DNA from: Mucilaginibacter hurinus
Lineage (GTDB): Bacteria > Bacteroidota > Bacteroidia > Sphingobacteriales > Sphingobacteriaceae
Direction: 5' to 3'
Assembly (NCBI RefSeq): GCF_003324525.1
Contig: NZ_QGDC01000006.1
Location: 243,833-307,832, forward strand
DNA length: 64,000 bases
Under the pieces are notes generated by a model, which searched no databases, had not been told where the DNA came from, and worked only from the letters and a program-made list of their open reading frames with translations. The translations under genes were made by a program, and so were the position numbers. This document shows, one piece after another, positions 8,567 to 18,110 of the stretch (position 1 is its first letter; every line of letters begins with the position of its first letter).

Positions 8567-10501
8567 TTATGACGCTATAGTGTGTGCGCTTTTCTTTAAG
8601 CCTAATTGCTTAACCTGTTGGGCTATAGCTGCAGCATCGTAACCGCATTCTGCCCAAAGTTCAGGCTGTTCCCCATGCTCAATAATGGCATCAGGTATGC
8701 CTAATCTTTTAACAGTAGCGTTATAGCCGTTGTCAGCCATAAATTCCAGTATCGCGCTGCCCATTCCGCCTTCAAGGCAGCCGTCTTCGACAGTGATTAC
8801 TTTATTGAATTTTTGAAAAACGTTATGAAGCAGTACTTCATCCAACGGTTTTACAAAGCGCATATCGTAATGAGCAGGATAGTAACCTTCGGTATTTAGT
8901 GCAGCAATGGCTTTTGTGGCTTCATTGCCGATAGCGCCAATAGAAAGTATGGCTACATCTTCGCCATCACAAACCATGCGGCCTTTGCCTACGATTATAG
9001 CCTTCATAGGTCGCTGCCAATCAACCATTACACCGTTGCCACGCGGGTAGCGTATAACAAAGGGCCCCATGTTTTCCTGCTGCGCGGTAAACATCAGGTT
9101 ACGCAACTCTTCTTCATTCATCGGCGCCGAAACGGTCATGTTGGGTATACAGCGCATATAAGCCAGGTCATAAGCCCCATGATGGGTGGGACCGTCAGCA
9201 CCGGCGACACCGGCCCGGTCCAGACAAAATACTACGTTAAGTTTTTGTATGGCCACATCGTGTATCACCTGGTCGTACGCCCGTTGCATAAAGCTGGAAT
9301 ATATATTGCAAAAAGGTACTAGGCCTTGTGTGGCCATTCCTGCCGAAAAAGTTACCGCATGCTGTTCTGCAATGCCCACATCAAATGCTCGTGCAGGCAT
9401 AGCCTTCATCATCAGGTTAAGAGAACATCCCGATGGCATAGCGGGCGTAATGCCCATTATTTTAGGGTTCTTTTCAGCAAGTTCAATAATGGTATGTCCA
9501 AAAACATCCTGGTATTTGGGCGGCTGCGGCTTGTCGGCCTTATTCTTTTTTATTTCGCCGGTAATTTTATCAAATAAACCGGGAGCATGCCATTTGGTCT
9601 GATCTTTTTCTGCCAGGGCGTAGCCCTTTCCCTTAACAGTAACGCAATGCAGTAGTTTTGGCCCGGGTATATTCCGCAGGTCCTTCAGTACTTTGGTAAG
9701 GTGTTTTACATCATGCCCGTCAATCGGCCCGAAGTACCTGAATTTAAGCGCTTCAAAAAAATTGCTGCGTTTAAGCAGGGTACCCTTAATGCTTTTCTCT
9801 ATTTTCTTAGCTATTTTAAAAGCGTCGGGGCCTACGGCTGATAGCTTGGTTAATACGTGAGCAATATCGTCCCTGAAACGGTTATAGGGCTTAGAAGTAG
9901 TAATGTCAGTCAAATATTCCTTTAGCGCACCCACATTAGGGTCGATAGACATGTTATTATCATTTAAAATCACCAGCAGGTTGGAGTTCTCGATACCTGC
10001 ATGATTAAGCGCTTCAAATGCAAGGCCGGCAGTCATGGCGCCATCACCTATAACCGCTACGTGCTGCCTGTCTGTTTCGCCCTTGTAATGCGATGCTACC
10101 GCCATACCAAGCGCTGCTGATATAGATGTAGATGAATGGCCTACGCCAAAAGTATCGTATTCGCTTTCTCCGCGTTTAGGGAAGCCGCTTATGCCGTTGT
10201 ACAAACGATTGGTATGGAAATTCTCGCGACGACCGGTAAGTATTTTATGGCCATAAGCCTGGTGGCCAACATCCCAAACAAGCTGGTCATACGGAGTATT
10301 TAAAACGTAATGTAACGCAACGGTTAGCTCAACCACGCCCAAACTTGCCGCAAAATGTCCGCCGTTAACTGAAACAACATCAATAATATACTGGCGCAGT
10401 TGCTGGCTTACAAGCTCAAGTTCATCTTCACTAAATTGCTTTAAATCAGAAGGAAATTCTATTTTTTCCAACAAATCGCCAGCTGGGACCTGCATCGACA
10501 T
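8567..10501 (-). CDS. dxs: 1-deoxy-D-xylulose-5-phosphate synthase
   Basis: 644 residues counted from the ATG at 10501 (a TTG one codon earlier and an ATG at 10495 are also possible). This thiamine-diphosphate enzyme condenses pyruvate and glyceraldehyde 3-phosphate in the first step of the MEP isoprenoid pathway. The N-terminal part has VWDVGHQAYGHKILTGR and the TPP/magnesium motif GDGAMTAG...NDNNMSI; the middle has the transketolase pyrimidine-binding domain with DVGIAEQHAVTFSAGMA and DRAGVAGADGPTHHG; the C-terminal transketolase domain ends the protein. Length is normal for the family. It is transcribed alone, ending at the bidirectional terminator 8508-8549. Confidence 0.98.
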   Translation of the reverse strand: MSMQVPAGDLLEKIEFPSDLKQFSEDELELVSQQLRQYIIDVVSVNGGHFAASLGVVELTVALHYVLNTPYDQLVWDVGHQAYGHKILTGRRENFHTNRLYNGISGFPKRGESEYDTFGVGHSSTSISAALGMAVASHYKGETDRQHVAVIGDGAMTAGLAFEALNHAGIENSNLLVILNDNNMSIDPNVGALKEYLTDITTSKPYNRFRDDIAHVLTKLSAVGPDAFKIAKKIEKSIKGTLLKRSNFFEALKFRYFGPIDGHDVKHLTKVLKDLRNIPGPKLLHCVTVKGKGYALAEKDQTKWHAPGLFDKITGEIKKNKADKPQPPKYQDVFGHTIIELAEKNPKIMGITPAMPSGCSLNLMMKAMPARAFDVGIAEQHAVTFSAGMATQGLVPFCNIYSSFMQRAYDQVIHDVAIQKLNVVFCLDRAGVAGADGPTHHGAYDLAYMRCIPNMTVSAPMNEEELRNLMFTAQQENMGPFVIRYPRGNGVMVDWQRPMKAIIVGKGRMVCDGEDVAILSIGAIGNEATKAIAALNTEGYYPAHYDMRFVKPLDEVLLHNVFQKFNKVITVEDGCLEGGMGSAILEFMADNGYNATVKRLGIPDAIIEHGEQPELWAECGYDAAAIAQQVKQLGLKKSAHTIAS

Positions 10502-10635
10502 CAATTACAATATTTATAAGGTGCAAATTAGCGAATAAATTAATAAAAAAAAGGACAAGCGGCAGGTTATAATTGTTTTAAATAACGCGATTATTATTTT
10601 TTTTGTATAGCGTAAACCTTACTTTTAAGCAGGTT

Positions 10636-11382
10636 ATGACCGAAGATAATTTCGAGATAAAACTACCCCAGTTTGAAGGGCCTTTTGACCTGCTGCTTTT
10701 TTTTATAGAGAGGGATGAACTGAATATACACGACATACCCATAGCGCGCATTACCGACGATTTTTTGAACTACATCCATCACATGGCCAGCCTGAATATG
10801 GAGGTAGCCAGTGAGTTTATTTTTGTGGCCGCAACGCTGATGCGCATTAAGGCCAAAATGCTGCTGCCGCGTTTTGAAACCGATGAGGATGGTAATGAGG
10901 TTGATACAAAGGAGGAGCTGATACGCAAGTTGGTAGAATACAAGCGTTTTAAAGATTTATGCGAGCAATTGCGGCCTTTTGAAGAAGAGCGTTTACAACA
11001 GGAAAAACGCGGCAATATCAGGCAGGATATTGAAGTGATGGAAAAACCAGCCCTACCCGGCGAAGAACTATCAGATGTTAGCCTGTACAAATTAATGCTC
11101 GTGTATACACGGGTAATGCGTAACCTGTTTAACCGTACCGAAGAAGTTGTGCATACAGTAGTGCAATACCCGTATACCATTGAAGATCAGAAAAAGGCCA
11201 TTGAGCATTTATTAAGTATTAACAGCAAAATGGATTTTAAGACAATGGCAGGCAACTCAGACAACAAAGTGCACTTTGTATATAACTTTTTAGCTATGCT
11301 TGAGATGCTGCAGCAAGAGCTGATAGACATACAGGTTGGCCTGGGTTATAACAATTTTTGGATATCCCCACGGAAGGTTTGA
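10636..11382 (+). CDS. scpA: Segregation and condensation protein A (kleisin)
   Basis: 248 residues from the ATG at 10636; the frame is open to a TTG at 10603 but the protein family starts at FEIKLPQFEGPFDLLL, right after this ATG. The N-terminal block GPFDLLLFFIERDELNIHDIPIARITDDFL is diagnostic of ScpA. ScpA is the kleisin that joins the SMC ATPase and ScpB in the bacterial condensin complex, which compacts and helps segregate the nucleoid. The highly charged middle and the helical C-terminus match the family. scpB and smc are not in the window. The gene is divergent from dxs across a 134-base AT-rich gap. Confidence 0.93.
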   Translation: MTEDNFEIKLPQFEGPFDLLLFFIERDELNIHDIPIARITDDFLNYIHHMASLNMEVASEFIFVAATLMRIKAKMLLPRFETDEDGNEVDTKEELIRKLVEYKRFKDLCEQLRPFEEERLQQEKRGNIRQDIEVMEKPALPGEELSDVSLYKLMLVYTRVMRNLFNRTEEVVHTVVQYPYTIEDQKKAIEHLLSINSKMDFKTMAGNSDNKVHFVYNFLAMLEMLQQELIDIQVGLGYNNFWISPRKV

Positions 11383-11484
11383 GCTTGGGTGAAGCTTTTT
11401 AAACCTTTTTAGAATATAAGAAAAATCAGGGACGAGCCTATACTATCATAAGCTGTTGATTTAGTTCAATTAACGTTAATTGTA

Positions 11485-11517
11485 TCACATCTCACATCTC
11501 AAATCTCACATCTAATC
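11485..11517. repeat. Heptanucleotide tandem repeat upstream of glyA
   Basis: Four consecutive 7-base units, TCACATC TCACATC TCAAATC TCACATC, followed by the partial unit TAATC, lie 30 bases before the glyA start. Three units are identical and one differs by a single base. A short tandem array in a leader region could vary in copy number. Confidence 0.75.
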
Positions 11518-11546
11518 ATTAACTTAGGGGCGTTTTTAAATATAGC

Positions 11547-12833
11547 ATGAAAAGAGACAAATTAATTTTTAAGCTGTTAGATGACGAGCAGCAACGCCAG
11601 GAAGAAGGAATTGAACTGATAGCCTCAGAAAACTTTGTTAGCCGCCAGGTAATGGAAGCTGCAGGGTCAGTGGCTACCAACAAATATGCCGAAGGCTTGC
11701 CCGGCAAGCGTTACTACGGCGGCTGCCAGATTGTTGATGAAATTGAAACTATTGCTATTGAACGCGCCAAACAACTTTATAATGCCGAGTGGGCAAATGT
11801 GCAGCCGCACTCTGGTGCGCAGGCTAATGCCGCCGTTATGCTGGCATGTTTAAACCCCGGTGATAAAATTTTGGGCTTCGACCTCTCCCACGGCGGGCAT
11901 CTTACTCATGGTTCAACAGTTAACTTTTCAGGAAAATTATATCAGTCATTTTCATACGGTGTTGTTAAAGAAACCGGTTTGATAGATTATAAGCAGCTTG
12001 AAAAAGTAGCTTTAAAAGAGAAGCCGAAAATGATTATTTGCGGCGCGTCAGCCTATTCACGTGACTGGGATTACGAGTTCATCCGTAAAGTTGCTGACAA
12101 GATTGGCGCTGTAGTATTGGCTGATATCTCGCACCCGTCAGGTTTAATTGCACGTGGCTTACTTACTGATCCGCTGCCGCATTGCCATATTGTTACTACT
12201 ACTACCCATAAAACTTTGCGTGGCCCGCGTGGCGGCCTTATTTTACTGGGCAAGGACTTTGAAAACCCCTTCGGTCACAAAACACCGAAAGGCGAAATCC
12301 GCATGATGTCTTCAGTATTAGATATGGCTGTATTCCCCGGTATCCAGGGCGGTCCGCTTGAACATATTATTGCGGCTAAAGCCATCGCCTTTGGCGAAGC
12401 GCTGTCAGAAGGTTATATGAAGTATATTGTGCAGGTAAAAAAGAATGCGCAGGCGATGGCTAAAGCATTTGTTGACCGCGGTTACGAAATCATATCGGGC
12501 GGAACAGATAATCACCTGATGTTAATTGATTTGCGTAATAAAAATATAACAGGAAAAGCAGCGGAGAACGCGTTAGTAAATGCAGATATTACGGTAAACA
12601 AAAATATGGTGCCTTTTGATGATAAGTCGCCGTTTGTTACGTCGGGTATACGCGTAGGCACAGCAGCCATAACTACCCGCGGTTTAAAAGAAAAGCAAAT
12701 GGAGCAGATTGTTGACCTGATAGACGCGGTGATTGCGGATCCCGAAAACGAACCTTCATTGAAAAAAATACGTAAAAAGGTACACAAGCTCATGGAAAAT
12801 TTCCCGCTGTACAGGGATAAAAGCTCAGTTTAA
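11547..12833 (+). CDS. glyA: Serine hydroxymethyltransferase
   Basis: 428 residues, full length. The pyridoxal-phosphate lysine is Lys222 in [14 protein letters not shown], and the family blocks [25 protein letters not shown] and [11 protein letters not shown] are intact. The enzyme interconverts serine and glycine while charging tetrahydrofolate with a one-carbon unit, feeding purine, thymidylate and methionine synthesis in the cytoplasm. The leader carries a heptanucleotide repeat. The hybrid histidine kinase starts 6 bases after its stop without an intervening terminator, so the two may be co-transcribed, though no functional link is known. Confidence 0.98.
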   Translation: MKRDKLIFKLLDDEQQRQEEGIELIASENFVSRQVMEAAGSVATNKYAEGLPGKRYYGGCQIVDEIETIAIERAKQLYNAEWANVQPHSGAQANAAVMLACLNPGDKILGFDLSHGGHLTHGSTVNFSGKLYQSFSYGVVKETGLIDYKQLEKVALKEKPKMIICGASAYSRDWDYEFIRKVADKIGAVVLADISHPSGLIARGLLTDPLPHCHIVTTTTHKTLRGPRGGLILLGKDFENPFGHKTPKGEIRMMSSVLDMAVFPGIQGGPLEHIIAAKAIAFGEALSEGYMKYIVQVKKNAQAMAKAFVDRGYEIISGGTDNHLMLIDLRNKNITGKAAENALVNADITVNKNMVPFDDKSPFVTSGIRVGTAAITTRGLKEKQMEQIVDLIDAVIADPENEPSLKKIRKKVHKLMENFPLYRDKSSV

Positions 12834-12839
12834 CGTATT

Positions 12840-15800
12840 GTGACAAAAAACGCGCCTTTACAGGATAAAGAAACCCAACGCTTAACGGCACTTCGGTCTT
12901 TTAATATTTTAGATACATTGCCCGAAAAGGAATATGATGATATTACCCGTTTGGCATCCTATATCTGTAAGGCGCCCATTGCTTTAATTACTCTTATAGA
13001 CGAAGAGCGGCAGTGGTTTAAGTCAAACGTTGGCTTAGAGGGCTCCGAAACGTCACGGGCTGACGCCTTTTGTAATTACACCATTTTGGGCGATGATGTA
13101 CTTGAAATACCTGACGCTGCCGAAGATGAGGTGTTCAAACATAATAATTTTGTTAAAAACGAACCTCATGTAAGGTTTTATGCCGGCGCGCCTTTAATTG
13201 ATGCAGATGGGAATCGTCTTGGATCGTTATGTGTGATAGATAAGGTTCCAAGGAAGCTTACTACTGAGCAGCGCGATGCTTTGCGCACACTTGCAGATAG
13301 CGTAATATCTCATTTTAATTTACGCAGGCAAAAAAATGAGCTGGAGGAAAGTCTCAAATTTCACGAAGACTTTTTCAGTTTGTTCAACACTTCCCCCGAA
13401 ATACACTGCATTACCGATAAAGAATTCAGGATTGAACTGATTAATCAGTCGGTTAAAAATATTTTGGGCTATACACCTGCCGAAACGGTTGGCCATCCCA
13501 TATGGGACTTTTTCCCCGAAGAAAGCCGGGAACATTCTTTAAACCTGCTTAAACAGGGTTTAAGTAAGCAGCAGCGTGCTTTTGAAATTGAAACCCCGTT
13601 GTTTACAAAAGCTAGTGGAATAAAGTGGATAAGCTGGACGCTTACGTTTAAGCAAAATAAGTGGTATGCCAGCGGACGCGATATCAGCTACCAGAAAAAA
13701 GTGCTTGAAGAGCTTGAGCAACTTTCGTTGGTGGCCAGCAAGGTAAGTAATGCGGTAGTTATTAGTGATGCATATGATAAGGTTGTTTGGGTAAACGCTG
13801 CTTTTGAGAATATAACAGGGTTCAATCTAAGTGACGTTCAGGATGATCGCCTGCGTAACGTAATTTTACAAGATCCTGAAACTAATGCAGATATAACAAG
13901 GCTTGATGCGTTGATGAGCAAAAAGCAATCGTATGAAATAGATTTACTGATTACCAAAAAAGATGGCAGCGAACTTTGGGTAAAAGTAATTAACTCTCTC
14001 GTTTTTAATGAAGACGGAGATGTTGACAAATATATCAGGGTTATCATCGATATAGACGAGCATAAAAAAGCCGAACAAGATCTTGAGATATTATCTTTCG
14101 CTGCCCGCAAATCACCCGGTGGAATAGTAATTCGGGATGCCAATGGTGTTATACTCTGGATGAACGAGATTATGGAGAGTATTATAGGGTATACCAGCGA
14201 AGAAATGCGCGGTAATACTTTTGGTACAATGCTGCTTGGCGACGACTCAAATCTTACCTTATTTAACAGCGCTGTAAAAGCAGTAGCCGAAAACAAGCCT
14301 TATGAGCTTGAAATGAAGATATATCGTAAAGACGGTGCTCCGGTTTGGGTTTGGATATCCAACAGTCCGCTATTTAATGATGACGGTATTGTTGAGCGGC
14401 AGGTTGGCGTTATGGTTGATATTACCGCCCGCAAGGCGGCAGAGGAGCAGGTAAAAATGCTTTCGCTTGTGGCCAGCAGTACTACCGGCGGGGTAATAAT
14501 TAATGATGCTAACGGTAATGTTGAGTGGGTAAACAGCGGATTTGAGCGGATAACCGGGTACACCTTGCAAGATGTGCAAGGTAAAAGGTTGGGCGATGTG
14601 ATAAGAGGCGAACTCACAGATGAAGGTACAATACAAGGCACACGCGATCTTTCAAAAAATAAGCAGCCGTTTGAGGTTGACCTGCTTATTTACCGTAAAG
14701 ACGGGGAGCCGCTCTGGATATCAGTAATTAATTCAGTGATTGTTGATGAGGCGGATAAAATTGATAAATACATAGAGGTAATTATTGATATTACAGCCAA
14801 AAAGAAGGTTGAACTTGAACTTATTGCAGCGAAGGAAGAGGCAGTACAGCTAAACCGGGCTAAAGATATGTTTATATCTGTGTTAAGCCATGAAATGCGT
14901 ACGCCGTTAAACGCGGTTATCGGCATGTCGCACCTATTACTCGATGACAATCCCGCCGAATGGCAAAAAGAGAATTTGAATGTTTTAAAGTTTTCGGCAG
15001 AGAACTTGTTGATGCTGATTAATGATGTGCTTGACTTTACCAAGATAGAGACTGGTAACATTCAGCTCGAAAAAATAGATGTTGACCTGCGCGAACTTTT
15101 ACATAGTGTTACAGGATCGCTGCAATACCGCGCAAACGAGAAAAAAATATCGCTTACCACCAACATCGACGACAGCATCCCTCAATATATTTTAGGTGAC
15201 CGTACGCGCCTTAGCCAAATATTGTTGAACCTTGCGGGTAACGCTGTTAAGTTTACCGATGAGGGCGGCGTTAACATTGATTTAAAGGTTGTAGAACAAA
15301 GCGCCAAGAAAATACGTATACGGTTTGCAGTGTCAGATACTGGTATTGGCATTGCGCATGATAAAATCAACGATGTATTTGAGTCCTTTAAGCAGGCGGA
15401 TACTGATACAGCACGCAAATATGGGGGTACAGGCTTAGGTTTACCTATCAGTAAACGCCTGATAGAACTGCATGATTCGCGGATAAATGTAGACAGCCAG
15501 GAAGGGCAGGGTTCAACGTTTTGGTTTACCATTACATTTGACAAGGCAGAAAGTAACACAACAAACAACAACAACACAGTGGAAGAAGAACTGAATATTA
15601 GTGTACTTGTAGTTGATGATAATCAAATAAACAGGCTTTTGGTTAACAAAGTGCTCAAAAAATGGGGAGCAACTGCCGATTTTGCCGAAAACGGTCGTGA
15701 GGCGGTGGAGAAGATTGAAGCAAATCAAAGCTATGATGCCGTATTGATGGATATACATATGCCCGAAATGGGCGGTCTGGAGGCCACCCGCATTATTCGT

Positions 15801-15965
15801 GGCAATGAAAACCCATATTTCCAGGAGTTACCCATCATAGCCCTAACCGCGTCAATGCTAAATACCGAGATTAACCAGATAACCCTGGCAGGTATGAACG
15901 ATTATTTGCTAAAGCCCTTTGATCCTAAGATGCTTTACACAAAGTTGAGCAAGTATCAGAAATAG
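12840..15965 (+). CDS. GAF-PAS hybrid sensor histidine kinase/response regulator
   Basis: 1041 residues starting with GTG at 12840. Domains in order: GAF at about 20-165, four PAS domains at about 170-290, 293-412, 415-533 and 538-655, a HisKA domain with phosphoacceptor His684 in VLSHEMRTPLN, a HATPase domain with N-box Asn801, DTGIG (833-837) and GGTGLGLPISKRL, and a C-terminal receiver with acidic pair 926-927, phosphoacceptor Asp971 and Lys1025. No membrane segment is seen, so it senses a cytoplasmic signal. PAS2 to PAS4 are similar to one another (each has a VxWVNxxFExITGY-like core), suggesting internal duplication. There is no DNA-binding output domain and no regulator gene adjacent, so a downstream phosphotransfer partner must be elsewhere. 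Confidence 0.93.
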   Translation: MTKNAPLQDKETQRLTALRSFNILDTLPEKEYDDITRLASYICKAPIALITLIDEERQWFKSNVGLEGSETSRADAFCNYTILGDDVLEIPDAAEDEVFKHNNFVKNEPHVRFYAGAPLIDADGNRLGSLCVIDKVPRKLTTEQRDALRTLADSVISHFNLRRQKNELEESLKFHEDFFSLFNTSPEIHCITDKEFRIELINQSVKNILGYTPAETVGHPIWDFFPEESREHSLNLLKQGLSKQQRAFEIETPLFTKASGIKWISWTLTFKQNKWYASGRDISYQKKVLEELEQLSLVASKVSNAVVISDAYDKVVWVNAAFENITGFNLSDVQDDRLRNVILQDPETNADITRLDALMSKKQSYEIDLLITKKDGSELWVKVINSLVFNEDGDVDKYIRVIIDIDEHKKAEQDLEILSFAARKSPGGIVIRDANGVILWMNEIMESIIGYTSEEMRGNTFGTMLLGDDSNLTLFNSAVKAVAENKPYELEMKIYRKDGAPVWVWISNSPLFNDDGIVERQVGVMVDITARKAAEEQVKMLSLVASSTTGGVIINDANGNVEWVNSGFERITGYTLQDVQGKRLGDVIRGELTDEGTIQGTRDLSKNKQPFEVDLLIYRKDGEPLWISVINSVIVDEADKIDKYIEVIIDITAKKKVELELIAAKEEAVQLNRAKDMFISVLSHEMRTPLNAVIGMSHLLLDDNPAEWQKENLNVLKFSAENLLMLINDVLDFTKIETGNIQLEKIDVDLRELLHSVTGSLQYRANEKKISLTTNIDDSIPQYILGDRTRLSQILLNLAGNAVKFTDEGGVNIDLKVVEQSAKKIRIRFAVSDTGIGIAHDKINDVFESFKQADTDTARKYGGTGLGLPISKRLIELHDSRINVDSQEGQGSTFWFTITFDKAESNTTNNNNTVEEELNISVLVVDDNQINRLLVNKVLKKWGATADFAENGREAVEKIEANQSYDAVLMDIHMPEMGGLEATRIIRGNENPYFQELPIIALTASMLNTEINQITLAGMNDYLLKPFDPKMLYTKLSKYQK

Positions 15966-16030
15966 CTTATAAAGGTTAGGGGTTAGATAAGGGTAATTTT
16001 CTATCCGCCAAATAACGTATATCCTTTCGG

Positions 16031-16165
16031 GATGATTTTAACAACACTGAAGATGGCATTGACGAGTCGATGGCCTTTGCTGAGGTAACTTTTGAACCCA
16101 AGGACACTGAAGAACAACCAAAACTGTATTTGAAATATTCGTTACTACTGATCCAGCATATCTAA
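16031..16165 (+). pseudogene. Short coding-like fragment, possible gene remnant
   Basis: In the 221-base gap between convergent genes, one frame is open for 44 codons from 16031 and ends at TAA 16163-16165. It reads like real protein (acidic, with TEDGIDESMAFAEVTFEPKD) but has a stop just upstream and no start codon at its head. I do not recognise the family. It may be the end of a decayed gene, or chance. Confidence 0.25.
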
Positions 16166-16186
16166 CCAAGCAATCCCTATTACCCC

Positions 16187-16885
16187 TCACTCCGCGTATG
16201 CTATCGTTGCGATACTCAATTTGACTCCGGGTATTTTAAGCAATTCAACACCGCAAGCTTCTAAAGTGGAGCCGGTGGTTACAATATCATCAACCAGTAA
16301 CACGTGTTTATCTTTTAGTTTTTCAGGATCAGTTACTGCAAAAACTTCCTGCATATTTTCAAATCTGGCAAACCGCGACTTCCTGGTTTGAGTTTCGGTA
16401 GCGGCAATACGTACCAGCGCGTCAATCTCAACTTTTGCCTGCAGCTTATTTGATAGCCCTTCGGCAAAACAGGCGCTTTGATTAAAGCCACGTTTGCGCA
16501 ACTTGCTTTTATGCAGCGGAACGGGTACAATAACCTCAACGGTGTTAAAAATGCTACTGGTTGCCAGTTGATCCGCCGCAATCTCTCCAAGCAACATACC
16601 TATTTGTTGTCTTCCATCGTACTTAAAGCGGTGTATCATGTTTTGTATTTTACCGCCTTTAGTAAAATAGTAAAGTGCATATGCGCCCTCAAGTTTTAGC
16701 TTACCCCAAAACTGCTGCGCAACAATATTATTGGGCTGTAAATGAAAATTGGTGTAAGGTAAATTGTAGCGGCAATCGGTACATAATACGTTTTCATTGG
16801 CTACAAGGCTTCCGTTACAGGCCGCGCAAAGTTCGGGAAATATAAGCGAAACGAAATCTGCCAGGTAGCTATTAGCAAGTTTCAT
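16187..16885 (-). CDS. ComF family phosphoribosyltransferase-like protein
   Basis: 232 residues, normal for ComF. A zinc-ribbon of four cysteines (20, 23, 35 and 38) opens the protein, and the PRPP-binding loop VLLVDDIVTTGSTLEACG lies near residues 194-211. ComF-family proteins take part in DNA uptake and recombination during natural transformation in some bacteria, and their phosphoribosyltransferase substrate is unknown. The KSRFARFENMQEVFAV block is typical of the family. The gene starts 11 bases after the stop of rlmN on the same strand, so they form an operon read leftward. No other competence genes are nearby. Confidence 0.9.
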   Translation of the reverse strand: MKLANSYLADFVSLIFPELCAACNGSLVANENVLCTDCRYNLPYTNFHLQPNNIVAQQFWGKLKLEGAYALYYFTKGGKIQNMIHRFKYDGRQQIGMLLGEIAADQLATSSIFNTVEVIVPVPLHKSKLRKRGFNQSACFAEGLSNKLQAKVEIDALVRIAATETQTRKSRFARFENMQEVFAVTDPEKLKDKHVLLVDDIVTTGSTLEACGVELLKIPGVKLSIATIAYAE

Positions 16886-16896
16886 CCTATAGTGCT

Positions 16897-17967
16897 TTAT
16901 TCCGTTATAGCAGATTTTTCTTTTTCCTTTATGGCAAGCTGACCGCAGGCGGCGTCAATATCTTTACCACGGCTGCGACGCAGGTTTGTATTAATACCTT
17001 GCTTACGCAGGTAGTCTGCAAAAGCTTCCACCTTGTCTTCGCCGGCGTTAATATAACTTGCGAAGGCAATGGGATTATACTCAATAATATTTACCTTACA
17101 TGGCAGGTGCTTGCAAAAGGCAGCCAGCTCTTTCGCATCCTGTATGTTATCATTTACACCATCAAAAATGATGTATTCATACGTAACCGGATTTTTTGTT
17201 TTGGCATAGTAATATTTGAGTACCTCGGCTAAAGCTTTCAACGAATTTTGCTCATTAATAGGCATTATCGTATTTCGCTTCTCATCGTTGGCAGCGTGTA
17301 ACGATAAAGCAAGGTTAAACCTTACCTGGTCGTCGCCAAGTTTTTTAATCATTTTGGCAATACCGGCAGTTGATACGGTAATGCGTTTTGCCGCCATATT
17401 CAATCCTTCTTCCGAAGTGATTTTTTCAATGGATTTAAGCACATTGGCATAGTTCAGCAGAGGTTCGCCCATGCCCATGTAAACAATGTTAGTCAGCGGT
17501 AAGCCATAATTTTCTTTCGCCTGTTTATCAATAAGCACAACCTGGTCATAAATTTCGTCAGGATTAAGGTTGCGTTTACGTTCCATGTAGCCGGTAGCGC
17601 AAAATTTGCAGGTAAGACTGCAGCCCACTTGGGAGGATACACATGCTGTCATTCTTTCGGTGGTGGGAATTAATACCCCCTCAATTAGGTGACTATCGTG
17701 TAAAATAAAAGAATTTTTTATAGTTTTATCTCCACTTAGTTGTGAAGTGTTTATTTTAACATTGTTTATTATAAAATGCTCATTTAGCTTAGTGCGCAGT
17801 TCTTTTGAAATATTGCTCATTTCATCAAATGAGAAACATGATTTTTTCCATAGCCATTCATAAACTTGCTTGGCTCTGAAGCTTTTTTCGCCCATACGGG
17901 TAAAATGCTCCTGTAAGTTTTCCAGGTCAAGGCTTCGAATATCAATTTTTCCCTTCGTACTGTTCAC
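16897..17967 (-). CDS. rlmN: 23S rRNA/tRNA adenine-C2 methyltransferase RlmN
   Basis: 356 residues. A radical-SAM enzyme that methylates C2 of A2503 in 23S rRNA and of A37 in some tRNAs. The iron-sulfur cluster motif CxxxCxxC is Cys116, Cys120 and Cys123 (GCSLTCKFC), followed by ATGYMERKRNL; GMGEPLLNY is the SAM-binding GGE-like motif, and the methyl-carrying Cys lies in IDAACGQLA near the C-terminus. The start is GTG at 17965-17967, because no ATG occurs before conserved sequence begins. A consensus -7 element lies only five bases upstream, so the message is probably leaderless. comF follows 11 bases downstream. Confidence 0.96.
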   Translation of the reverse strand: MNSTKGKIDIRSLDLENLQEHFTRMGEKSFRAKQVYEWLWKKSCFSFDEMSNISKELRTKLNEHFIINNVKINTSQLSGDKTIKNSFILHDSHLIEGVLIPTTERMTACVSSQVGCSLTCKFCATGYMERKRNLNPDEIYDQVVLIDKQAKENYGLPLTNIVYMGMGEPLLNYANVLKSIEKITSEEGLNMAAKRITVSTAGIAKMIKKLGDDQVRFNLALSLHAANDEKRNTIMPINEQNSLKALAEVLKYYYAKTKNPVTYEYIIFDGVNDNIQDAKELAAFCKHLPCKVNIIEYNPIAFASYINAGEDKVEAFADYLRKQGINTNLRRSRGKDIDAACGQLAIKEKEKSAITE

Positions 17968-17971
17968 ATTG

Positions 17972-17979
17972 CAAAGGTA
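17972..17979 (-). promoter_or_regulatory. -7 element TACCTTTG of the rlmN promoter
   Basis: Read on the minus strand, TACCTTTG matches the Bacteroidota -7 consensus TAnnTTTG exactly. The GTG start of rlmN begins five bases downstream, placing the predicted transcription start at or within a few bases of the start codon. No TTG is found 19 bases upstream; that region is A/T-only. Confidence 0.6.
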
Positions 17980-18110
17980 CTTAATTTAAAAAAATATATT
18001 TTTTTAAAATCATTTGTTTTATTTTGATTAATAAACAATAACTAAAGGTTAATTGTATTAAATAAATGGCGTATTTTGAAGAAAGTTTTTGAAGATGCTA
18101 AAAGATACCA

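Noticed and set aside
14300..15061. Long leftward frames inside the hybrid kinase gene
   Set aside because: They are antisense to conserved PAS and HisKA sequence and have Ser/Ile-rich content typical of shadow frames.
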